Shown here: positions 45,576 to 56,773 of the stretch, in pieces
How positions within the stretch are numbered: position 1 is the first letter of the stretch
Layout of the letters: every line of letters starts with the position of its first letter
Assembly (NCBI GenBank): GCA_026018925.1
Contig: JAKSZU010000004.1
Coordinates: 37,467,233-37,531,232, forward strand
From: Tupaia tana
Taxonomy: Eukaryota; Chordata; Mammalia; Scandentia; Tupaiidae
Reading direction: 5' to 3'
Length of the DNA: 64,000 nucleotides
Made by a program: the position numbers and the translations under genes
The notes under the pieces: model-generated
What the model saw: only the letters and a program-made list of their open reading frames with translations
Database searches by the model: none
What the model was told of the DNA's origin: nothing

Positions 45576-46549
45576 TATTAATTATTACTACTATTGTCTA
45601 ACACCCCATCCCCCTTGCTTGTAACATGGCTATGTTTTTAGCTATTGCCTGCTTTAGAGAAGTTAGAGTCGTAGCATTCTTGTCCTCTTCCACATAAAAC
45701 ATCTGACAACCTGACCTGCTTTGAGTTGCTACATGGCTTCCCTCCTTGTTAGCAGGGACAACGAGCAATCTTTCCTCTGTTGCTTATGGAGCAAGAGAAT
45801 GAGGCATAATGCCACCTCCCTGCTGTATACCCCCTGCCTCTACCAGAGCCTGTCATTAAAGATGACTTGTTGAGACTAATGATCTGCCTGGCAGTCTACT
45901 CCTCAGGGTTCTGTGTTAATGCTAATGGGCAATGGGAAAAAAAAAATCTGTTACCATCTCTTTTATTAATGGATTTGTAAATCATGGCATTTCAGCAGAT
46001 ATGACAGGTAATTTCAAACTTCCTGAGAAAGCCAAGAATCCCCAGGGGGAACTACTTTCAGTTTTGAATGGTTCTGGGCCTTTGTCATGCAGTGACTGTC
46101 TAATGACCTCAATAACTTTTGCTCTTATTATGTGTCTTCTAAGAAGAGCTTCCACAAATTTAGGTGCCTTCTTCCCTACAAAATATTCTTTTTATGAATC
46201 TCAACTACCCAGAGAGGAGAGCTGACATAAATAAATGAAGGAAGTATATGAATGATTCAAAAAGATAATGTCAAGACTCAGGAGAATCTCACATTTCTAA
46301 GCACTTTTATGTGTTTGGAATGGAGATCCTTAGTCAACTCTACATACACCTCAAACATATTTTAGGTAGTTGCTTGAGAAAGGCCTTTGCAAACTATAAT
46401 GTACTAGACAAACATAATCGTCTCCAAAAATACAAATTAACATCAATGAATACTTAGTATGAACTGAGAATTTTACATTAATTGCTTTTTTTTTTTAAAT
46501 CAAAGATTGATTTAGAGCCATTAAGCTAAGGCACTAAGATAAACTGCAA

Positions 46550-46772
46550 ATAGACAGTGGCGAAGGGGTAAAACACAACACTCTGCAAGACTGACCCACA
46601 TGGGAAGGTTCCCAGTTCAAGTCCTTGATATGCCAGTATACACATGACCGTGATCTAAGTCTGACTGAGGCTGAGGTTGGATTGCAGCATTGGGACCTTG
46701 TTGGGGTGTCATCTCTCTGTCCCTCTCACTTATTGAATAAATAAATAAATACATAAATACATAAATAAATAA
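46550..46772 (+). mobile_element. old tRNA-related SINE, type C
   Basis: GTGGCGAAGGGGTAAAACAC, CCCAGTTCAAGTCC, CTGACTGAGGCTGAGG, a CTCTCTGTCCCTCTC tract and a TAAA/TACA tail. Confidence 0.65.
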
Positions 46773-47766
46773 AAACAAAATGATAACTCATCCCTCCTAA
46801 AATTGTAACCCTTTTGTGTTTTCAACTAATTTGCATCATATGTGTGGTTATCATTTCTCCAAGGGCACATGCTAGCAGCAGACAGGAGATCTGTTGTCTG
46901 GCTCCCCTATTCTATAGGTTCTGCTTCACTGAGTCACCAGGATACAAGTGAACATGGTCTCACCTCCTCCTGGCACACATTCACACAGGTGGGGTGTGCT
47001 TTTTATGATTGTGTTTCTTAGTCTTACTTTCAGAGTAATTACAGCTTTGGTGGAATTGCATTACTGTCATTGTGGAGGAATTGACTGTCCAGGATGAGTC
47101 CAAAGAGGAAGAATATGTTATTTAACATTGGTTACTCTTATCTTAGATTTTACCCTTTTTTTTTTTGAACACTACTTACAGCCCCATTCCCTTTGAAACA
47201 CACAGCTCAAATTGCAGACTTTCAGGCAGTTAGACTAGGGCAAACAGCATTCTTCTTGCTTCTCCATTCATAGATATCAGCCTCCCCTTGAGAATAACCT
47301 TCAACACTACTCAAACTCTCCAGCATCCATTCTTTAACTCTAAGAAACCATTCAAGAAATAAAGGAATGATAAATATGGGGACATCAATGTTATCCCAAA
47401 ATAATTTCCAATGTCTACTTAAAATATTTTGCCACAATATCAAAGTAATGCATACACATTACATAAAACTTGGAAAACCAGAGAAGTATAAATAAAATAA
47501 AATGATCTATACTTGAATAATTGATAACCACTGTTATTATTTCAGTTCTAAGTTTTTCATGTGAATGTGACTCTATGTGTGTTTGTGTGTTTATATAGTC
47601 TATATTATCATACAGTATATAATTATAAATTCTTCTATTTTAACATATGATAATATATATCCCCTTACTGTCACAAAGTATTTGAAAATAGCTCGTAATT
47701 TGCTTTATTCTGACCATAACGTTTTTCCTTCTGTGTGTGTATGTATGGCTGTGGGGTTCTGAACAG

Positions 47767-47930
47767 ACTTTCACCTGTCGTGGACCTCCTGCCTCCGCCT
47801 TCTGAGTAGCCAAGATCATAGGCACCGGCCACTGACCCCGGCCTTTTGAATCCAGGCCCCCATGTGGCTTCAGTCAGCCAAGCAGCAGGGTCTCAGCCCC
47901 ATGCACTGCAACAGCAGGGCCTGATTATAA
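47767..47930 (-). mobile_element. 7SL/tRNA composite SINE
   Basis: On the minus strand a tRNA-like part (GGCCCTGCTGTTGCAG onward) is joined to a 7SL-derived part containing GTGCCTATGATCTTGGCTAC and TCAGAAGGCGGAGGCAGGAG. 7SL-derived SINEs occur only in Euarchontoglires; fusion with a tRNA part has been described in tree shrews. Confidence 0.6.
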
Positions 47931-47966
47931 GACCAATTTAAGCAAAAGACCTTTAAAAGCTAAATG

Positions 47967-48057
47967 TGGGGGCCAGTAGGAGGCATAGCCGTTAAGGCAC
48001 TGGACCCACTTGGCTAACTGCAGTTTAAGCCCTGGTCATGGTGGCTTGAAAATCATG

Positions 48058-48100
<43 letters not shown>

Positions 48101-48330
48101 CCTAAAATCCTGACAGAATAGACAAGAAGAGATTGTGGGATGGCCATCCCCCTTGAGGGGCTATTGCGGGGCTACTTGTCACTTTCTTTCTCCTTTCCTC
48201 TCCCTCTCCCCTCCCCTCCCCTCCCCTCCCCTCCCCTCTTCTCTCTCTCTCTCTCTCTCCTCTCTCTTTCTCCAGCAAGTGCACGAGCCTTGTGGCAAAC
48301 AACAACAACAAAAAACCTCATTGTGGAAAA
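47967..48330 (+). mobile_element. tRNA-derived SINE with expanded simple repeats
   Basis: A type A-like copy (head GGGCCAGTAGGAGGCATAGC) carries a GT run at 48058-48099 and, in its pyrimidine tract, repeated CCCCT and TC units at about 48200-48260. The end reads AGTGCACGAGCCTTGTGGCA and then CAA repeats. Confidence 0.8.
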
Positions 48331-48436
48331 GAGTAAATAAAAGAGTAATATCCCCCCGAAATCACACTCTTTAGAAATTAATGGAAATAACATTTTTAAT
48401 GTTTTGGTGAAAATTCTTAAAGAAAAGGTTCTGTAT

Positions 48437-48473
48437 ACACACACACACACACATACACACACACATACACAAA
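48437..48473 (+). repeat. (CA)n microsatellite
   Basis: CA units with two TA interruptions. No SINE body around it. Confidence 0.9.
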
Positions 48474-48911
48474 TATATGTGCTGCATTTACTCAATCCCA
48501 AGAGACCATTTGTTGAAATATGCTCCACTGGTTTAACAACTTTTCAGAAGAAAAATGATCTTTAAGCATGGAAAAGCATTTTTTACGACAATAATAAAGT
48601 ACAAACCACTAGCTTCAGTAAAACCATCAGTAACTGAATCTGAATCTAGTTCCTTGTTTAGAATCTACAGGTACATCTGAATTAGTTCTGGCCATCAATT
48701 GTTGTAGTTAATATTGCAGTGGCTTGGTGCTTTTTATTTCACATGCTAATAATCTCAACCCCCTTTTGTTATTTTGTGTTGTTGGTTTAATTTTATAATG
48801 CATCAAAAATTCCAAAATTTTGTTATCTTTAGCTTTTCAGAGTTTATTTAGAAATTGCCACAAAGGAAACAACTTTCTTGAAAGTCACCTGAGAATTTTT
48901 GACAGATGTAT

Positions 48912-49159
48912 TTTTTTGTTTTGTTTTGTTTTTGCTAGAGGGCATGTGCCCTCACAGAGAGAGACAGAAGAGAAAGCGTCTCCCGTGAGGAATGGTCACA
49001 CCAAAATCCCTTTTCCTCCATCTCTCCCTCTTGTTAGGGTTTTAGGCATGTAAACATACATGCCTGATGTATTTCTCAAGCCTCCAGGTCTGGGATTTGA
49101 ACTGCAGGGTTGGCCATGTGGAATCCAGCTGCCTTAACCATCAGGCCACAGCTGGCCCC
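48912..49159 (-). mobile_element. old SINE, type C
   Basis: Minus-strand relic with TTTTG repeats, TAGAGGGCATGTGCCCTCAC, a shortened body and the head ending CCACAGCTGGCCCC. It resembles 49971. Confidence 0.7.
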
Positions 49160-49771
49160 AGGTATAGTTATATCTGAATACTCTTTTACAATGCATAATT
49201 CAGTCGTAAGCTACTTATCCCATCTTTCCAAACTCTGTGGTTTAGGTACTAAAGAATATGGTGGTTATTAAGCCTGTTATTTAATCTGTGCACAATAACT
49301 TTTCACTTTATTATCGCATCTTTTTAAAGACATTGAAAGGGGAAATAAAGGTCCAAATGCAAGTTAAAAATTCAGTTATACGAAGGACTATCAAGTCGAT
49401 TCATTCCAGTGAGAAAACTCTGAGATGAGTTGATAGCTCCTACTTGTGGTTATTGTGGTTATATTCTGGTAGGTGCAGATAAAGACAGCCTGCTGTTAGT
49501 AGCTGCCAGCTTTCTTTTGACATTGATTGCAAGATGCATATCAATTTCGGGACCATTAAAAAATATGTTTCTTATAATCCAGGAAATATATTATGTACCT
49601 TTTATGCAAATAGAATACACAAATTGCTCCGTAACCTTCAGTCCACAATAGCCATTTAAATATACTATATATAGTATGAGTATGTGCATATATAGATATA
49701 TAAATACTTATACATTTATATAATCATTGTAATGATTCCATGGCATTATAGTATAGGCATGTACTTACCCT

Positions 49772-49830
49772 TTTTATTTAAAGAATTATTTGTTTAACTT
49801 TATTTGATTCCATCTATTTTTCAACTTGAC

Positions 49831-49866
<36 letters not shown>

Positions 49867-49958
49867 GAAAGTGAGAAAGCAAGCCACCAGGTCCAGGACT
49901 CGAACTGTGGTCGGCCATGTGGGAGTCTAGTGCCTCAACCACCATGCCACCTGGCCCC
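49772..49958 (-). mobile_element. tRNA-derived SINE, type B (short)
   Basis: Minus-strand copy with a GA run at about 49836-49861 and AAGCAAGCCACCAGGTCCAG, with the head ending CACCTGGCCCC. TGTACTTACCCT precedes it and TGTACTTACTCT follows it. Confidence 0.88.
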
Positions 49959-49970
49959 TGTACTTACTCT

Positions 49971-50236
49971 AAAAAAAAAAAAAAAAAACCTTTGACCAGA
50001 GGGCGTATGCACTCTCTGGAGAGAAAAGGAGAGAGAGTGAGTGAAAAAGCACCTCCCTGCTTGGGAGATGGGAACACTGCAATCCCTTCTCCTCCATCTT
50101 TCTCTCCTTCTTAGATTTTGGACACATGCACACATAGACACCAAGTGTGTTTTTCAACCTGCTAGTCACGGACTCAATTGCACTATTGGCCATGTGGGAT
50201 CCAGCCACTTTAACTGCCACACTACAGGCTGGCCCC
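49971..50236 (-). mobile_element. tRNA-related SINE, type C, in tandem
   Basis: Minus-strand copy starting with A residues and TTTGACCAGAGGGCGTATGC, and ending ACAGGCTGGCCCC. The same TGTACTTAC flank appears again after it, so two SINEs used the same target. Confidence 0.82.
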
Positions 50237-50468
50237 ATGTACTTACATTTTATTAATGAATACTTAAGAAAATTTTTTTCCTAATATGTAAAAAGGTGCA
50301 ATGAACAGCCTTGAACATATGTATGTATTTATCTGAATGTGTCTTACAGATAAATTGGTATAAATGGAATCACTGTGTTAAAGGGTATACGCATTTCAAA
50401 TATTACTTATATTACTTGCCAAACATCCTTTCAAAAAGTGCATTCCAGCATCGTGGGATGTTCTTCTC

Positions 50469-50720
50469 TTTTTTTTTTTTTTTTTCTGAGAGGTTTTTGC
50501 CATAGGGCATGTGTGGTCACCAGAGAGACAGAAAGCGAGAAATTACCCCGCAGCGGGGATGGCCACGCTGCAATCCCTTCTCCTCCATTCTCCTCTCAGG
50601 ATCTTGGGCACACACACACGCGTGCCCAGCATGAGTTTTAAGCCACTGGATCCAGGACTCGAAACGTGTTCAACTACATGGAAGTCCAGCAACATAGCCA
50701 TTACGCTAACTGCTAGTCCC
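50469..50720 (-). mobile_element. tRNA-derived SINE, type A
   Basis: Minus-strand copy from a T run and GAGAGGTTTTTGCCATAGGG to GCTAACTGCTAGTCCC. Similar sequences CAGCATCGTGGGATG and CAGCATCATGGAATG lie before it and about 30 bases after it. Confidence 0.9.
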
Positions 50721-51010
50721 ATTTTTCAGCTTGTTTTTTTTTTTTTTTCAGCATCATGGAATGTTTTTAACACAGTTATGTCAGTATTTTTCACTTTTTT
50801 CAGCCTAAGGAAAAGAGTAATATGTGATTATTGTTAAGTCCATGTTTTAGTTATTGAAAACCTTAATACCTACATAATTCATTCTATCACTAATCATAAT
50901 TTATTTTATATGCTTCAATGATTAGGCATTTAATAATAAATTGTCTCAACTTTCTAATATTTGGTGAACACCTTTATACATGATTCTTTGACCTTAAGAT
51001 ATTTGCTCAG

Positions 51011-51256
51011 AGGGCCAGCAGGTAACATGGGGTTAAGGTGGCTGGATCCCATGGCCGACATTGGGGTTCAAATCCTGGATCTGGCAGCATGAAAAATCAC
51101 ACTAGGCACATGTGCATGTGTGCCCAAAATCCTGAGAAGAGATTGGAAGAGAAAGGATTGTGACATGACCATCCCCCCAGGGTGTGATTTCTCACTTCCT
51201 CTCTCTTTGTCTCTCCAGCAAGTGCACAAAGCAAACGTAAAAAAAAAAAAAAAAAA
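51011..51256 (+). mobile_element. tRNA-derived SINE, type A, diverged
   Basis: Plus-strand copy with head GAGGGCCAGCAGGTAACATG and an A tail. AGATATTTGCTCAGA and AGACATTTGCTTAGA flank it as a duplication. Confidence 0.88.
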
Positions 51257-52066
51257 GACATTTGCTTAGAATTGATTCTTATATTTTAAATAATAAGCTA
51301 AAATTATAGAACTTTAAAGCCTTTTTGTATATCTTGTCAAATAACTTTCTAGAAAATTACACAATTTTTTACTTTCACCAACATTATATGAAAGTGCCTA
51401 TTTCATTCTATTCCCACGAGCATGTACGATTAGTTTTATCAGGTCTTATCTCAACATTAAAAAATGCTTTTTTTCCTATTGCATTTCTTTGAACACTGAT
51501 AATTTTCATAAGTTTAAGTCATTTATTATTCTTCAGTGAGTATTTTAATCCTTTTTTAAAAGTCTTAATGTTTCCTACTTGAGGAAGACCCTGACGGATT
51601 GATAATGGGCCAGTATGTTGACCCAAGGTAGTACTTTCAAGTAGCCATTATTTCTCTGAAACTACACACCAAACTTTGCACAGCAAAACACACTCCACCT
51701 GCCCAATGTTCTTGGATATCTTTTCCAGAACCTTTCATTCTCTCCACCTTACAATGAACTCCCCGAGCCTTCTCTCAGAGCTCCTAGATGTGTGTCATTG
51801 TCCACCTACCACGGTGTTTCAGCCTGGCTCCTGCTTGAGGTGAAGCCCAACCAGGCCCTCTCTACCTTCTCAACTACATTCACGTCTTTTGTGCTGAAGC
51901 TCAAGGACTACCTAAGTGGCTCAGGGGAAGACACCTCTCCTAGCTCGACCTGGCCCAGGATCCTCCCTTTCCTCTACTCTGTTCTTACTAAAGTGTTTGT
52001 CCAAAGATCTTCATTAGACCTAGATAATCATGGCATTATAGATATTATTCATTCAGTGTATGTTAG

Positions 52067-52163
52067 AAGAAAGAAAGAACTACTATCCCTTAATAAAGAA
52101 GGGATAATAAGAAAGAAATAATAAGAAAAAAATAATAAGAAAGAAAGAACTACTACCCCTTAA
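52067..52163 (+). repeat. local repeat of AGAAAGAAAGAACTACTA units
   Basis: The words AGAAAGAAAGAACTACTA and CCCTTAA occur at both ends of a purine-rich AATAAGAAA stretch, just before a 7SL-type element. Confidence 0.7.
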
Positions 52164-52165
52164 AA

Positions 52166-52285
52166 AAACCAATGCCTCCAGCTACTCAGGAGGCTGAGGC
52201 ACAAGGATCATGAGTTTGAGGCCAGCCTAAGCAATATAGTAAAACCCTGTCTCTAAAACAAAACAAAACAACAACAACAAAATAA
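52166..52285 (+). mobile_element. 7SL-derived SINE fragment
   Basis: CCAGCTACTCAGGAGGCTGA, GGATCATGAGTTTGAGGCCA and CCCTGTCTCTAAAAC are the conserved core of 7SL-derived elements. It ends in CAAAA/CAA repeats. It is a monomer and not a typical Alu dimer. Confidence 0.85.
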
Positions 52286-52721
52286 AATAATAAAAATAGC
52301 TTACATTCTATCCCCAAGAGAGTTGGTGTGTTGTGCAGGGACGTTCACATCCTCAGACCTTTGCACTTAGAAATTACTACTTCTCAAACTTTTTTATTAT
52401 ATCCATTCCTTTGCCCAAGGATTTGTTTTCAGACATTTATTTTTCCCTTATTTACTCCCTGAGTAGAATTTTAACATCACAGGTGCACTGTACATCTGGC
52501 TAAGTACTAAATGTGTATCTATGTGCTTTACGAATTTAACAAAGTACAATTTCTTTCGCCTTCTCCAAAGAACCAATTTTCACCCCCTCTAGAGTAAGAC
52601 TGCCTTATTGAGAATGCATGACAGACATGCAGCTTGATTTCAGAGCAAAGTTTGCTGCCACTTATGGGTGAACCTCATAACACAGAAAAGGATTTAGGAA
52701 TACAACTAAAGAAAGACCCAG

Positions 52722-52912
52722 CCATGGTGGCTCGTGCTGCTAAGACACTGTGTTCTGTCTGGCACCCCATAGTAGGCACAGGTTTGATTTCTAAGCCAAC
52801 CTAAAGGCTTGGCTTCATGGTATACACCTGCAGTCCCAGCAACTCAGGAAGCTTGAGGCAGAAGGATCACCAGCTTGATGCTGGCCTGGGCAACATAGCA
52901 AGAACAAGTCTA
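52722..52912 (+). mobile_element. 7SL/tRNA composite SINE
   Basis: A tRNA-like part (GGTGGCTCGTGCTGCTAAGA, then CACAGGTTTGATTTC) is followed by a 7SL part: TACACCTGCAGTCCCAGCAA and GGCCTGGGCAACATAGCAAG. The order matches the antisense copy at 47767. Confidence 0.65.
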
Positions 52913-53008
52913 AAATAAACTGAATGTGATGGCTTGCAACTGTAGTCCCAGCTGGGAAGCTGAAGCAGACGGACAGCAACATGGTGAGACCTTGCCTTTA
53001 GAAAAAGA
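52913..53008 (+). mobile_element. 7SL-derived SINE fragment
   Basis: GTGATGGCTTGCAACTGTAG, TCCCAGCTGGGAAGCTGAAG and CAACATGGTGAGACCTTGCC show a shortened 7SL core and an A-rich end. It lies directly behind the composite element. Confidence 0.7.
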
Positions 53009-53024
53009 AAAAATAAGAATGCAG

Positions 53025-53225
53025 TTGAAGTTAGATCAGGTTTTAACCACAGCTCTTCTACTTACTGTAGAGCAAGTTACCTTGACCACTCATTTAATTG
53101 CACTAAGCTGCAATTTCCTCAGTGATAAAAGTGTACTTATGTGATATGTCTCAAAGAGATGTTCAGTGATCAGAAGACACAATGCATGTAAAATATTCAT
53201 CACAGTAGTCACTACAGAAGTGCTT
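53025..53225 (+). repeat. MIR relic
   Basis: AACCACAGCTCTTCTACTTA, GAGCAAGTTACCTTGACCAC, GCAATTTCCTCAGTGATAAA and AGAAGTGCTTGACATAAA follow the plus-strand MIR. Confidence 0.75.
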
Positions 53226-53243
53226 GACATAAATTACTCTTTT

Positions 53244-53427
53244 TTTAAAGAATTATTTTTTATTTAACTTTATTTATTATTATTATCATTATTATTTTTC
53301 AGTTTGATCAGAGAGAGAGACAGAGAGAGAGAGGAAGTGAGAAAGCAAGCCACCAGGTCCGAGATTTGAACCGTGGTCAGCCATGTGGGAGTCCAGTGCC
53401 TTTAACCACCATGCCACTTGCCAGCCC
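53244..53427 (-). mobile_element. tRNA-derived SINE, type B (short)
   Basis: Minus-strand copy inserted at a MIR end: TTTATT/ATT repeats, AGTTTGATCAGAGAGAGAGA, AAGCAAGCCACCAGGTCC, head ending CCAGCCCC. The flanks ACATAAATTACTCT are identical. Confidence 0.93.
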
Positions 53428-53463
53428 CAACATAAATTACTCTAGATACTATTACTCATATTC

Positions 53464-53732
53464 TTTTTTTTTTCTTTTTTTGGAGAGGTTTTTGCTATAG
53501 GGCGCGTGCGCTCGCCAGACAGACAGAGAGAGACAGAGAGATAGAAAGCAGGAAATCACCCCCCAGGGGGGATGGCCACGCCGCAATCCCTTCTCCTCCA
53601 TTCTCCTCTCGGGATCTTGGGCACGCACGCACACGCGCCCGGCGTGAGTTTAAGCCGCCGGGTCCGGGACTCGAACCGCGGTCGACTACGTGGGAGTCCA
53701 GCGACATAGCCATTATGCTAACTGCTGGTCCC
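53464..53732 (-). mobile_element. tRNA-derived SINE, type A, best copy
   Basis: Minus-strand full-length copy with nearly all CpG sites intact (GGGCGCGTGCGCTCGCC, CGCACACGCGCCCGGCG, CGAACCGCGGTCGACTACGT). The flanks TACTCATATTCTT are identical. This is the best guide to the source element and one of the youngest here. Confidence 0.97.
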
Positions 53733-54464
53733 TACTCATATTCTTGATGGTACCTTGCTATAGCCGACTCAGTTTCAGCACTATCTTTAGGAAATTGTCT
53801 AGGCTCTGGGTGTACGAGGTCTCATATTAAGAAAAAAAAAAAAAAAAACACTAAGTCCTCATACTAACTGAAGAAATCAATTTGAGCAAGTGTAAACTCA
53901 CTTTTTTTTATTTTTAAATAAAGGAAATGGACCTTTAAAACGGACCTTTTGTCTATTTTTCAGCAATCGTCCTTGTGTTGAATATGCTTATTCTGGCTTT
54001 GATAATGAAAACAAAGTATCATTTTTCCATTTTCAGAGTCAAACATTTTAGAAAGTTAATTAAATTGGAATTCGTTTTGGATAAAAGTTTGAGAAGTCTA
54101 AGCAAATATCCCATTTGAAAAAAAAAAATCTCTATAAAATATGACCCCAAAATCAGCTAATCATATGTTTCTGAACTGAGCAGAATTTGAAAAGCAAAAA
54201 TATGTAGGCATATGAAATAGCTACCAGGATTTGGGTGCAGGGACTTACAAAGAAGAAGATTAAAATAACTCTAATCCTACTTATATACTTGAAATTCAAT
54301 ATCCTTCCTCAATTCTGCTCTCTGATAACTGACTCTCTGGAGTACACCTTTCTCATTCTCATGAAGGAAAACACCTAAGATGCTGAAAAGTTTGTAGCAG
54401 GTATACCTCACTCAGTGTGACTATGGGCAAGAATGAGGTCTCTGGGGCTTGTTATATGGAAAAG

Positions 54465-54690
54465 CATAGAGTCAGATGGTTCGAGATTTGAATCGGACTC
54501 CACCACCAAGTAGCTGTGAGAAAGTGGGCAAATAACTATCTTCTCTGAGACTCAGTGCCTTGACCTATATTATGTAGTCGTGCGTAATCAGGCATGTGAT
54601 TGTAGTGTTGATGGAACAACTCATTCTGTGTAAACAAACAAAAGCAGTGTCTGGCTCATGGCAGATACGCAGTAATGTGGCTTCTCCTCT
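54465..54690 (+). repeat. MIR relic
   Basis: AGATTTGAATCGGACTCCAC, AAGTAGCTGTGAGAAAGTGG, TGAGACTCAGTGCCTTGACC and AGTGTCTGGCTCATGGCAGA follow MIR in order. Confidence 0.75.
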
Positions 54691-54769
54691 CTTGAGGCTT
54701 GCCCTTTTTCTTTACCCACATCCAGGAGATCATTTGAAGCCACTTACCTCGAGACATGAAAAACCAAAG

Positions 54770-54900
54770 TAACAGTTACAGAAACATCTTGACTTTTTTA
54801 AACCTCAGTTTTATTAACTGTAAAATAATAAATACTATGTTTTTCTTCAAAGTATAAGGATTCAGTAAGGTAAGGCATATGAAATTTTTAGCACATTCTC
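54770..54900 (+). repeat. MIR fragment
   Basis: ACCTCAGTTTTATTAACTGT, AAAATAATAAATACTATG and AAGGATTCAGTAAGGTAAGG fit the middle of a plus-strand MIR. Confidence 0.55.
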
Positions 54901-56050
54901 TGGAATTTAGAAAAGATATGCTCAGTTTAACTCATCATGGCATTATTATTACTAAATTAGGCAATAGCTTTAGACTATCACAATTCTCAAGATATATGTA
55001 TAAATTTTTATATGAACCAGCACACATTCATACAATATACATACGTGGAAGATATCCTAAAATTTAAGCCAACTACAGTTGGAATGTTCCAAAATGTAAA
55101 GCAAAAGAAACTAGAAATTCATATATAATATTTTTTCTTCAATTTCTTTTCTCCTAAACCTATGCTTAAGTTTTGTGAAAACAAACCTGAATGATTTAAA
55201 AAAAAAAAAAAAAAGTTAATTCACTAATCATCACTTCAGCTAAGGCTTCCAAGGCCAGGAGAATGTAGTCACTTTTTCAAGTTAAGCTCTCATGACATGA
55301 TTCCTTCTACTGACCTAGAAAGAACTTCTAATCTCTTCATGCTTCCCTCTTGTGCTAAATGAGGAGCCTGAGATGCTGTACATGTTAGATATTGTGACTC
55401 TCAGGCAAATTCTTCTCTGCTAATGACGATGGCTCTGGTTTACCAAGTATTTGCGAAATGCCAGGCACTGCAATTTGCATGTACTGGTGAAACTCCTTCA
55501 GCAGGTGTTAGTACCAATGACCCTGTGGTAGTTACTGGATTCAGATTCTGATGGCAGGCAAAGATGGTGGTGATGTGAAAGCATTTACTTCTAACATTAG
55601 TTCCCATTCTAACATCCCTTTTCCCAAATTGACATTGGCATGCATCCCCATCCACTGCGTGACTACAGAGCCAATAAGTTTTTCCATAATGTCGGATCTT
55701 ACAAGCAGTGGATAGAATGCAAATCTAGTGCATACTGACTGCAAATTGCCTGTCTCAGAAAGGATGCAGAATTCTGTGAAGTCAATGAAAGGGACGATGT
55801 AAAGCTGCCTCATCATACCCAAAGTCATAGTTGGTTGAGGGTTTTACAGTGATTAATAACTAAACGAGAGGAGAAAATAAGCTCGCATCATAGTCACTTC
55901 AAAAAAAATCAAGAAATTAAAGGCCTTTAGGAGAATTTATAAAACTCTCAGTTGGTTCTAGAATAATGACTCCAATTATGATCATGAATCAAGGCCAAAT
56001 CTGAACCTCAGATGACATAGAGAACTATAACACAATTTTATCAAAAATAC

Positions 56051-56114
56051 TGGGTTGTCAGAAAACTCATGATACATTTTTGCATAGAAATACACATTAT
56101 GACTTTTCTGACAA
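56051..56114. mobile_element. mariner-like MITE, family 1
   Basis: TGGGTTGTCAGAAAACTCAT at the left and ATGACTTTTCTGACAA at the right. The last bases of the right end run into a TA microsatellite, which may have grown from the TA target site. Confidence 0.75.
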
Positions 56115-56116
56115 AT

Positions 56117-56119
56117 ATA

Positions 56120-56158
<39 letters not shown>
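56117..56158 (+). repeat. (TA)n microsatellite
   Basis: TA units with one GTATA interruption, abutting the MITE. Confidence 0.95.
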
Positions 56159-56160
<2 letters not shown>

Positions 56161-56486
56161 CCATCTTAATATCAACACAAAACATTTTTGTTCATTCTAC
56201 AAACTGATTAGTCATTATTACAATTAGTGATAATTATTATTAATTTAAACTTTGTTAATGAATGATCATCTCACAAGTTTAGTTCATGACAACTTAAAGT
56301 CCCAGTCGAACCTTTCTATCATTATATATTATAAATTTTTAGCACTCACTTTAAATATATTAATTTTTAAGTAACTTCTCTGGCATTGACTACTCCTAGA
56401 TAACTCCTACGATACCATCATAGTTAAGCCTTACAACATCTGTAAAAGGTACTATTATTTCCACTTTATAATATAGTGAAGCTAAA

Positions 56487-56581
56487 GGGTCAGCAGGTAA
56501 CATAGTGGTTAAAGTGCTGGACTCTTTCGTAGTTGACTGCATTTCGAGTCCCAGATCCCAGTGGCTTGCAACTCCTGCTGG

Positions 56582-56626
<45 letters not shown>

Positions 56627-56739
56627 CCCAAAATCCTGAGAGAAGAATGGAGGAAAGGGATTGCAGCATGGCCATCCCTCCCTGGGGAGTGATTTCTGTC
56701 TCTCTATTTCTCCAGGAAGCTCATGCACCCTACAGCAAA

Positions 56740-56771
<32 letters not shown>

Positions 56772-56773
56772 TA
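56487..56773 (+). mobile_element. tRNA-derived SINE, type A, with two simple repeats
   Basis: Plus-strand copy with head GGGTCAGCAGGTAACATAGT, a GT run at 56586-56622 and an AAT run at about 56740-56770 as tail. TAATATAGTGAAGC flanks it on both sides. Confidence 0.92.

Noticed and set aside
48195..48260. CCCCT/TC pyrimidine tract as a promoter or CRISPR-like array
   Set aside because: It is an expanded pyrimidine tract inside a SINE; repeats have no spacers and the genome is mammalian.
51792..52121. 109-codon plus-strand frame
   Set aside because: It ends in low-complexity AAGAAA sequence and matches no family I know; chance is sufficient.
53495..53713. Plus/minus frames of 60-110 codons at SINE copies, this one as an example
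   Set aside because: The same peptides recur at dozens of positions and follow the SINE on either strand, not a gene.
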